Below, piece by piece: positions 1 through 4,115 of a stretch of DNA of 6,578 nucleotides. This stretch comes from CAUZIB01 sp963578805. Its GTDB lineage: Bacteria > Acidobacteriota > Vicinamibacteria > Vicinamibacterales > UBA8438. Below the pieces are notes generated by a model that made no database searches, was not told the origin of the DNA, and saw only the letters and a list, made by a program, of their open reading frames with translations. The stretch is taken from positions 1 through 6,578 of the forward strand of contig CAUZDY010000095.1 of the NCBI GenBank assembly GCA_963578805.1, given 5' to 3'. Each line of letters starts with the position of its first letter. The first letter of the stretch is position 1. Both the position numbers and the translations under genes were made by a program.

Positions 1-81
1 GTCTTAGTCATGCCGGATGGTTCGTTACTTGTTTCAGACGACACCGCTAACGCCATCTATAGGATTACCTATGAAGGTTAG
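1..81 (+). CDS. C-terminal end of a PQQ-dependent sugar (sorbosone-type) dehydrogenase, cut by the window edge
   Basis: Only the last 26 codons and a TAG stop (79-81) lie in the window. The peptide contains MPDGSLLVSDDTANAIYRI and ends YEG. The pattern DGSLLVSDD-x-x-x-x-IYRI is typical of the final blade of soluble PQQ-dependent glucose/sorbosone dehydrogenase-like beta-propellers, which usually sit in the periplasm and oxidise sugars or aldoses with PQQ as cofactor. The family call is from memory of this tail motif. Other six-bladed propellers (SMP-30/NHL type) can end in a similar way, so the substrate cannot be inferred. No start, signal peptide or cofactor site is visible. The next gene on this strand is the tRNA 75 bp downstream, and no clear terminator lies between them. 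Confidence 0.6.
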   Translation, partial: VLVMPDGSLLVSDDTANAIYRITYEG

Positions 82-99
82 CCAGTCTCGGTTTCCCAA

Positions 100-130
100 T
101 TGCGATATCTCCGTGGTGCAGCGTGATAAT
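100..130 (+). promoter_or_regulatory. possible sigma70 promoter of tRNA-Ser
   Basis: TTGCGA (100-105) and GATAAT (125-130) are separated by 19 bp, longer than ideal. The -10-like box lies 25 bp before the mature tRNA 5' end, which would leave a short leader to be trimmed by RNase P. The good -10 match and position support it; the long spacer weakens it. Confidence 0.35.
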
Positions 131-155
131 ATCGTAACGCGGTAGAAGTAAATAC

Positions 156-249
156 GGTGAGGTGGCCGAGAGGCTGAAGGCGGCGGTTTGCTAAACCGTT
201 GAGGGGGCTTTAACCTCCTCCCAGGGTTCGAATCCCTGCCTCACCGCCA
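156..249 (+). tRNA. tRNA-Ser (anticodon GCU)
   Basis: The acceptor stem GGTGAGG (156-162) pairs with CCTCACC (239-245), followed by discriminator G246 and an encoded CCA (247-249). The D-arm contains GGCCGAGAGGCTGAAGGC. The anticodon stem GCGGT/ACCGT encloses the loop TTGCTAA, with anticodon GCT at 190-192, so it reads AGC and AGU. A long variable arm (GGGGG...CCTCC), characteristic of class II serine tRNAs, precedes the T-arm CAGGG-TTCGAAT-CCCTG. Acceptor stem and D-arm are of the usual proteobacterial tRNA-Ser(GCU) type. It is intact and probably functional. Serine tRNA 3' ends are common integration targets, which matters here because a related 3' end recurs alone at 3641-3663. Confidence 0.98.
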
Positions 250-300
250 TTAACTCCGTTCTTTCCACAGTATTTACCGATCCGGACATCTTCGTCTTCT

Positions 301-323
301 ACAGCTCTCCCCGTGTGAGCTGT
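301..323 (+). terminator. 7-bp hairpin between tRNA-Ser and the next promoter
   Basis: ACAGCTC (301-307) and GAGCTGT (317-323) are perfect inverted repeats around a 9-nt loop. No T-run follows, so this is a weak candidate for a tRNA terminator or processing structure. It ends 10 bp before the TTGAAC element at 334, so it could instead be an operator-like palindrome for that promoter. Confidence 0.3.
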
Positions 324-333
324 AAGCTCTGCA

Positions 334-362
334 TTGAACCTTCTGCTAACCAACGGTAGGAT
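334..362 (+). promoter_or_regulatory. sigma70-type promoter TTGAAC-N17-TAGGAT
   Basis: TTGAAC (334-339) and TAGGAT (357-362) are separated by exactly 17 bp, the optimal spacing, and lie 53 bp before the ATG of the small membrane protein. The same pair of boxes with the same spacing recurs at 2796-2824, including flanking bases (TTGAACC and GGTAGGATGG), which makes a chance match less likely. No operator is evident apart from the hairpin at 301-323. Confidence 0.55.
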
Positions 363-415
363 GGGCGTCTACATCGACTGCTTGGTGGACTAGCCCCCGT
401 CGGCGCAGGGGTGAC

Positions 416-724
416 ATGACGTTGAGAGAGGTAGCTCCCACGATGACATTGGACAGTATTCAGGCACAGAAGAGCAGCAGGATCCTGAAAGGAACGAATG
501 CCTTCCTCCTTCTCCTGGCCGTGATTCTGCTCATTGCTGGCTTTCCGTCCTTTCTATTCGGAGTGTTCCTCGCCATTAGTCAACGACCAGGCGGTAATGT
601 CGAATACGTCAGTCCGAGCTTGGGGGGGGACGTTGCCTTTGGGTTCAGCTTCGCTGGGCTTGTCTCGGTGTTGTGCTCATTGGGAATTAGAGCATACCTG
701 CGAAGACGAGCTGGTAGTTTCTGA
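416..724 (+). CDS. small two-helix membrane protein, function unknown
   Basis: This 102-residue protein is not a family I recognise. A polar N-terminus of about 25 residues is followed by a long hydrophobic stretch (about 29-54, NAFLLLLAVILLIAGFPSFL and onward), a short polar loop with glycines and prolines (57-71) and a second hydrophobic helix (about 73-95). It ends in the basic tail LRRRAGSF, which by the positive-inside rule would place the C-terminus in the cytoplasm. The ATG at 416 is preferred because AGGGGTG lies just upstream as a Shine-Dalgarno sequence; an ATG at 443 (residue 10) is the alternative, with only GAGAGG at poorer spacing. A promoter-like pair sits at 334-362. It appears monocistronic, with about 500 bp of apparently non-coding sequence behind it. 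Confidence 0.6.
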   Translation: MTLREVAPTMTLDSIQAQKSSRILKGTNAFLLLLAVILLIAGFPSFLFGVFLAISQRPGGNVEYVSPSLGGDVAFGFSFAGLVSVLCSLGIRAYLRRRAGSF

Positions 725-1099
725 GATTCGACGACTCAGCCGACCGTGCATTGCTACAGCGCTGTGGATTTACTTCAGCCCGTTTGAGCAATGTGTGCGG
801 GAATGGATGAATCGTGGGTCCATCAGTCGGGCCACCGCAATGCGCGCGTGTGCCGACCGAAGTTGACAGCTTACCGAGTGGACGCCGGTGGATATTGTGG
901 GCGACAGTGGAGTTTGAATCGCCGAATCTCTAAGGAATACACCTCGGCGGACGTATCAGGACGGGAGTCTGTCGAACTGGGCTCAGGGGGGCGCTGGTGT
1001 AAATCCAGTCATCCAGACCATTTTCATTAATGTTTTCGCGTTTTTTTGACCCTGCACGTGGCAAAATCCAGGCGCGCATCATCGGTGACCGAAGACCTC

Positions 1100-1110
1100 G
1101 CGCACCCGCG
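1100..1110 (+). repeat. intergenic box GCGCACCCGCG, copy 1 of 3
   Basis: This is an exact 11-nt match to copies at 2732-2742 and 3473-3483. The similarity continues as YGACTAA in copies 1 and 2 and as CTAACCC in copies 1 and 3. It lies 125 bp upstream of selO and is followed 19 bp later by TTGAACCGT, which also follows copy 2 at a longer distance. No known family is recognised. Confidence 0.6.
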
Positions 1111-1129
1111 TGACTAACCCCCGTCCCCG

Positions 1130-1160
1130 TTGAACCGTTAAGCTTGTAGCGGGCTACAAA
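1130..1160 (+). promoter_or_regulatory. possible selO promoter (TTGAAC with TACAAA)
   Basis: TTGAAC (1130-1135) lies in the context CCCCGTTGAACCGT that is repeated at 2791-2804. The best -10 candidate, TACAAA (1155-1160), is 19 bp away, longer than optimal, and overlaps the palindrome GTAGCGGGCTAC (1146-1157), which might be an operator. The distance to the selO ATG is about 75 bp. The -35 element is supported by its recurrence; the -10 is uncertain. Confidence 0.35.
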
Positions 1161-1235
1161 AAGCGAAAAGGGTTTCTGGAAGATGTCGCACAAAGTCGTA
1201 CAAACTTCTGACGCTGCACACCCGCACGTGGTTCA

Positions 1236-2684
1236 ATGAACATTCCCTTCGACAACACCTACGCCAAGCTGCCAGAACGTTTCTTCGCCAAACAGGAACC
1301 CGCCCGTGTTCCGGAAGCGAAGCTCATTCGTTTCAACCGAGAACTAGCGGCAAAGCTCTCGATCGACGCCGACTGGCTGGAATCAGCTGACGGCGTCGCG
1401 ATGCTCGCTGGCAACGCGATCCCCGAGGGTGCCGATCCGATTGCACAAGCCTACGCAGGCCACCAGTTCGGTGGATTCTCACCACAACTCGGCGACGGTC
1501 GCGCCATCCTCCTCGGCGAAGTCATCGACACCGACGGCGCACGTTACGATCTGCAGTTGAAGGGCTCAGGCCGCACGCCATTCTCGCGGGGCGGCGATGG
1601 TAAATCTGCGCTCGGCCCGGTGCTCCGCGAATACATTGTCAGCGAAGCTATGGCCGCGCTTGGAGTTCCCACGACCCGGGCGCTCGCCGCTGTTACCACC
1701 GGCGAAAGAGTCATGCGCCAAGAAGGGCCGCTCCTCGGTGCTGTGTTCACCCGCGTTGCTGCAAGTCACATTCGCATCGGGACCTTTCAGTATTTTCTAG
1801 CACGCAACGATATCGATGCCCTGCGACTGCTCGCCGATTATGCCATTGCCCGGCACTACTCGGCCGCCGCCGAAGCGCCAGATCCTTGTGTGGCTTTGTT
1901 AGAGGCGGTCGCGGCTGTCCAAGCGGATCTGATCGCCCAGTGGATGTCTCTCGGCTTCATCCACGGTGTGATGAACACAGACAATACCGCCATTTCTGGG
2001 GAAACGATCGACTATGGCCCGTGCGCATTCATGGACGCCTTCCACGCGCAGTGCGTCTTCAGCTCCATCGACTCCGTCGGGCGCTATGCCTGGGGCAACC
2101 AGTCCGACATCGGGCTCTGGAACCTCACCCGTTTCGCGGAAACCCTGCTGCCATTATTGTCTGAGGATCCGAGCAAAGCGACCAAGATCGCCGAAGCCAC
2201 CCTCTCCGGATATCTTGAGCGATTCGGCGGTCAATACATCGCCCGCTTCCGCGCCAAATTCGGCCTCCCACGTGAGGCACCAGTCGAGCTCATCAAGGAG
2301 TGTCTCGATCTACTGGGCACCCAAGCGGTCGATTTCACCCTCTTTTTTCGTCAGCTCACGCGTGTCGCCGGCGGAGAGGATTCTCAGACGCTTACCGCAA
2401 TGTTTTGCAGCAGTGAGCCTTTTAAAAACTGGTTCGCCAAATGGCGTCGCGAAGCCGATCCCGCCAAGCATCTCGCCGACATGCGCGCAGCTAACCCGAT
2501 CCTAATTCCGCGCAACCACCGCGTCTCGCAGGCCATCCAGAGCGCCTATACCGGCGACTTTTCCCAATTCCACCGTCTTGTCGATGCGCTAGCCTCGCCC
2601 TACGCTGACCAAGTCGAATACGCTGATCTCGAAACGCCACCACGACCAGAAGAAATCGTCCACAAAACTTTCTGCGGCACCTAG
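1236..2684 (+). CDS. selO: protein adenylyltransferase SelO (YdiU/UPF0061 pseudokinase)
   Basis: The 482-residue product matches the bacterial SelO/YdiU family in length and motifs. SelO has a protein-kinase-like fold that binds ATP in a flipped orientation and transfers AMP to Ser, Thr or Tyr of target proteins, with a proposed role in oxidative stress. Visible hallmarks are IAQAYAGHQFGGFSPQLGDG (69-88), the nucleotide-binding segment LQLKGSGRTPFSRGGDGK (106-123) with Lys109, LREYIVSEAM (130-139), GFIHGVMNTDN (240-250) carrying the Asp249/Asn250 pair, and DYGPC (259-263) supplying the metal-binding Asp. The C-terminus is HKTFCGT; Cys480 near the end and Cys263 correspond to the cysteines that can form the regulatory disulfide in studied members. 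All expected active-site residues appear present. The ATG at 1236 gives the standard family N-terminus (FDNTYAKLPERFF), although the ribosome binding site is weak (ACGTGG). It stands alone, flanked on both sides by GCGCACCCGCG boxes. Confidence 0.96.
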   Translation: MNIPFDNTYAKLPERFFAKQEPARVPEAKLIRFNRELAAKLSIDADWLESADGVAMLAGNAIPEGADPIAQAYAGHQFGGFSPQLGDGRAILLGEVIDTDGARYDLQLKGSGRTPFSRGGDGKSALGPVLREYIVSEAMAALGVPTTRALAAVTTGERVMRQEGPLLGAVFTRVAASHIRIGTFQYFLARNDIDALRLLADYAIARHYSAAAEAPDPCVALLEAVAAVQADLIAQWMSLGFIHGVMNTDNTAISGETIDYGPCAFMDAFHAQCVFSSIDSVGRYAWGNQSDIGLWNLTRFAETLLPLLSEDPSKATKIAEATLSGYLERFGGQYIARFRAKFGLPREAPVELIKECLDLLGTQAVDFTLFFRQLTRVAGGEDSQTLTAMFCSSEPFKNWFAKWRREADPAKHLADMRAANPILIPRNHRVSQAIQSAYTGDFSQFHRLVDALASPYADQVEYADLETPPRPEEIVHKTFCGT

Positions 2685-2731
2685 CCAGAGCTTAGGGTTC
2701 TCGATCAGTAGCAAAGAAATAATGCAACAAA

Positions 2732-2742
2732 GCGCACCCGCG
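2732..2742 (+). repeat. intergenic box GCGCACCCGCG, copy 2 of 3
   Basis: This exact 11-nt copy lies 47 bp after the selO stop. It continues CGACTAA, as copy 1 does (TGACTAA). A TTGAACCGT element follows at 2796, so copies 1 and 2 share a two-box arrangement with different spacing and together flank selO. Confidence 0.6.
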
Positions 2743-2795
2743 CGACTAATTTCTCCCCGACTTTTTACCCCAAGATCGAAAATTGGAATGCCCCG

Positions 2796-2824
2796 TTGAA
2801 CCGTCCTTGATAGAAAGGTAGGAT
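2796..2824 (+). promoter_or_regulatory. sigma70-type promoter TTGAAC-N17-TAGGAT
   Basis: TTGAAC (2796-2801) and TAGGAT (2819-2824) are 17 bp apart, the same boxes and spacing as at 334-362. The -10 box ends 21 bp before the ATG of the Sel1-repeat stub at 2846, so the leader would be only about 15 nt. It could also drive the membrane protein gene at 3045 now that the first gene is a stub. Confidence 0.55.
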
Positions 2825-2845
2825 GGCTTCTCGCCAAACAGTGTC

Positions 2846-2980
2846 ATGACAGACTCAGAGACACCCTCGTCAGAAGAATCCTTTGCGGAGACACTCGCAC
2901 GGGCAGAAGCCGGTGATACCGACGCGCAGTACAACCTCGGGGTGATGTATGCCGAGGCCCACTGCGCTGCGGTAGACTAG
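2846..2980 (+). pseudogene. truncated Sel1-repeat protein gene (N-terminal 44 codons)
   Basis: An ATG opens a frame encoding MTDSETPSSEESFAETLARA, continuing EAGDTDAQYNLGVMYAEA, and stopping at TAG (2978-2980) after 44 residues. The segment A-x-AGD-x-DAQYNLGVMYA is the first half of a Sel1-like repeat (tetratricopeptide-type solenoid). Intact family members continue with a glycine-rich turn and further helices, usually through several repeats. Here the match ends at MYA and the tail HCAAVD is unrelated, so the gene appears cut within its first repeat by a deletion or recombination event. A good promoter lies directly upstream (2796-2824), suggesting that the 5' end was once a normal gene. No clear ribosome binding site is seen. 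The peptide is unlikely to fold alone. Sel1 proteins generally mediate protein-protein contacts; no specific role can be given. Confidence 0.6.
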
Positions 2981-3044
2981 ACATCGGGCCGCTCATTAGG
3001 AACGTTGGGCGGTTTTGGTCTCGCGTTGCGTACGTGGACAAATC

Positions 3045-3452
3045 ATGGATTCGCTCTCGATTATCTGCATCGTTCTTGGGACCTCGGCCATTGTCAGTCG
3101 TGGACCGCTGATATTTGCGCCGCGTGCGACACTGCGTTTCTATGACAGATTGATCATCTCGACCAATACGCGGTTTCGAGCATTTGGTGTCGTGGTCGCA
3201 ACGTTGGCGCTGGCACTCCTCTTTCCCTCCTTTGGCGAGGGATCGCTGGCCGGATTCCTCCACGCCGTGGGATGGGTCGTGACGATCATGGCGCTCTTGA
3301 TGTTGATCGCACCTAATGTCTCGCGGCGTGTCCTCGGTGCCATGTTCGACTATCTCGAGAACTCAGTGGACGACGTGATAGTGCGCATCCTCGGTCTCTT
3401 GGCCGTAGTAGTTGGAGCTGCGCTGATCTACGTCGGAGTCTACCTCGTCTAA
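3045..3452 (+). CDS. four-helix membrane protein, function unknown
   Basis: This 135-residue protein has four predicted membrane segments: about 3-25 (starting SLSIICIVLG), 44-62 (FRAFGVVVATLALALLF), 68-91 (FLHAVGWVVTIMALLMLIAP) and 111-135 (VRILGLLAVVVGAALIYVGV). The loop after helix 1 holds SRGPLIFAPRATLRFYDRLI, which looks conserved in style (RGP...F-P-R-x-T-L-R-F-Y), but I cannot name the family. The ATG at 3045 is preferred over the in-frame TTG at 3015 because it begins just before the hydrophobic segment and has GTGGA a few bases upstream. It follows the Sel1 stub by 64 bp and may be read from the promoter at 2796. The GCGCACCCGCG box follows 20 bp after its stop. Confidence 0.7.
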   Translation: MDSLSIICIVLGTSAIVSRGPLIFAPRATLRFYDRLIISTNTRFRAFGVVVATLALALLFPSFGEGSLAGFLHAVGWVVTIMALLMLIAPNVSRRVLGAMFDYLENSVDDVIVRILGLLAVVVGAALIYVGVYLV

Positions 3453-3472
3453 GCGCCCGCGAGTGGGACGCA

Positions 3473-3483
3473 GCGCACCCGCG
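3473..3483 (+). repeat. intergenic box GCGCACCCGCG, copy 3 of 3
   Basis: This exact 11-nt copy starts 20 bp after the stop of the membrane protein gene. It continues CTAACCC, matching copy 1 after a 3-nt deletion (copy 1 has TGACTAACCC). Unlike copies 1 and 2, no TTGAACC element follows. The local sequence can form an imperfect hairpin, CGCACCC with GGGTGGCG about 25 nt later. Confidence 0.6.
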
Positions 3484-3608
3484 CTAACCCGCTCCGCTTC
3501 GTGGGTGGCGTTATCGGTATCTCGTAGACACCCCTCCCCCCATACCGGCCAGTAAAATCCGAGGGCAGCCAGAAGGTTTGCGGGCAACACGTAGAAGCCA
3601 AAAACTTA

Positions 3609-3640
3609 AGTGTCACAGCAGGCGTTATTTAGAGTGTCAC
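3609..3640 (+). repeat. AGTGTCAC direct repeat next to the tRNA fragment
   Basis: AGTGTCAC occurs at 3609-3616 and again at 3633-3640, a 24-nt period, and the second copy ends at the base before the tRNA T-loop sequence begins. With the next base, the second copy gives AGTGTCACT, itself a palindrome with a central T. Short spaced repeats beside an attachment core can be recombinase arm sites, but chance cannot be excluded for 8-mers. Confidence 0.35.
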
Positions 3641-3663
3641 TTCGACTCCCAGCCTCTCCGCCA
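3641..3663 (+). repeat. orphan tRNA-Ser 3' end, candidate attachment site
   Basis: The sequence reads as tRNA positions 54-76: T-loop TTCGACT, 3' T-stem CCCAG (3648-3652), 3' acceptor strand CCTCTCC (3653-3659), discriminator G3660 and CCA 3661-3663. The bases before it (GTGTCAC) do not pair with the T-stem and there is no upstream tRNA body, so this is a fragment only. Including the two T residues after CCA, it matches the 3' end of the intact tRNA-Ser(GCU) (227-251) at 22 of 25 positions. The CCTCTCC acceptor strand would fit a serine tRNA starting GGAGAGG better. Such 3' tRNA duplicates are left at the distal end of elements integrated by tyrosine recombinases. No integrase lies in the window. 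Confidence 0.7.
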
Positions 3664-3766
3664 TTTCTATTCCTTTAAACCACTTACGGATGACGAGTTC
3701 GAAGGCCATATCCTGAGCCTTATGTAACCTAAGCAGAGCAAGCAGTCGGCGAGTGATGCGTTTGAA

Positions 3767-3802
3767 CTGCCCGCCAACGGTGCCCCATCCGTTGGCGGGC
3801 AG
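3767..3802. terminator. 14-bp perfect hairpin downstream of the nuclease remnant
   Basis: CTGCCCGCCAACGG (3767-3780) and its exact complement (3789-3802) enclose the 8-nt loop TGCCCCAT. The GC-rich stem is very stable. It lies 35 bp beyond the stop of the - strand endonuclease-family fragment, the position expected of its terminator, but neither strand has a T-tract after the stem. It may be a degraded terminator, an mRNA-stabilising structure or a dispersed palindromic repeat. Confidence 0.5.
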
Positions 3803-3837
3803 TGTCGGTTACACTCGGGAGGTTACGGCTCAGCCAC

Positions 3838-4032
3838 TCATTTAAAGCGACACACTATCGGCAAATGATCACTCAGGAAGTTTCCAAACACTTCCGTTGA
3901 ATCCTCGACATAGCAAGCAAATAGATCGGCAACCATCTCGTTGGAGACGTAGAGATGATCAAGCTGGTGTATGACTTTCTTATTGGATGGGTTCCTAAGA
4001 GTAGGTACTAATTCGCCAGCGTGGAACCTCAA
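3838..4032 (-). pseudogene. C-terminal remnant of an endonuclease/exonuclease/phosphatase family gene
   Basis: Read on the - strand, the frame ends KKVIHQLDHLYVSNEM...VFGNFLSDHLPIVCRFK and stops at TGA (3840-3838). QLDHLYVS followed some 25 residues later by SDHLPIV is the standard C-terminal signature of the exonuclease III/DNase I-like EEP superfamily, in which the Asp-His pair of SDH is catalytic. Full proteins are roughly 220-300 residues; here only about 65-75 residues resemble the family. The TTG at 4032 is just the first possible start codon. The frame is open back to 4137, with plausible family sequence (AAKWPRERLRFHAGELVP) to about 4060, but the N-terminal catalytic motifs are absent because the region is occupied by the divergent NHL gene. 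I infer a 5' truncation by rearrangement. It is probably non-functional. Confidence 0.65.
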
Positions 4033-4115
4033 GCGCTCGCGAGGCCATTTGGCTGCTACTATTACCCGTATCGATGGACGGAAGACGGCACCGGGAATTT
4101 GTCGCCAAAATACGG

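Larger units (their letters stand above)
725..1235. other. 511-bp gap with no convincing gene
   Basis: Short open frames exist on both strands (for example 791-1030 on + and 930-1193 on -), but their translations are rich in R, S, C and W, show no domain-like pattern and lack good ribosome binding sites. A seven-T run (1043-1049) has no stable stem directly before it, so it is not a clear terminator. The right part holds the GCGCACCCGCG box (1100-1110), a TTGAACC element (1130) and the 12-nt palindrome GTAGCGGGCTAC (1146-1157). These belong to the upstream region of selO. The left half may be decayed coding sequence, but I cannot identify a source. Confidence 0.5.
3453..3837. other. 385-bp gene-free stretch with repeat, tRNA fragment and hairpin
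   Basis: No open frame here resembles a protein. In order it contains GCGCACCCGCG copy 3 (3473-3483), AGTGTCAC twice with a 24-nt period (3609-3616 and 3633-3640), the orphan tRNA-Ser 3' end (3641-3663), and a 14-bp inverted repeat (3767-3802). This composition suggests the edge of an inserted segment. Confidence 0.6.

Noticed and set aside
534..866. Open frame of 110 codons on the + strand overlapping the small membrane protein gene
   Set aside because: It is out of frame with the better-supported 416-724 gene, has no domain-like pattern and no ribosome binding site.
791..1030. Open frame of 79 codons on the + strand
   Set aside because: The composition is rich in R, S, C and G, no motif is visible and there is no start signal; I treat it as chance or decayed sequence.
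1043..1049. T-run as an intrinsic terminator
   Set aside because: No stable GC-rich stem lies directly upstream on either strand.
930..1193. Open frame of 87 codons on the - strand upstream of selO
   Set aside because: It runs through the repeated spacer motifs, lacks a start signal and shows no recognisable family.
2014..2505. 163-codon open frame on the + strand inside selO
   Set aside because: It is a shadow frame of selO with a low-complexity S/P/R-rich translation.
1111..2801. Integron reading of the spacers: GTTGAAC and GTTAAGC fit the GTTRRRY core, hinting at attC sites
   Set aside because: No complementary RYYYAAC partner gives a proper attC hairpin at either spacer and no integron integrase is in the window; the TTGAAC boxes are better explained as -35 elements.
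2844..3263. 139-codon open frame on the - strand opposite the Sel1 stub and membrane protein gene
   Set aside because: The highly basic, low-complexity translation opposes two better-supported coding frames and has no motif.
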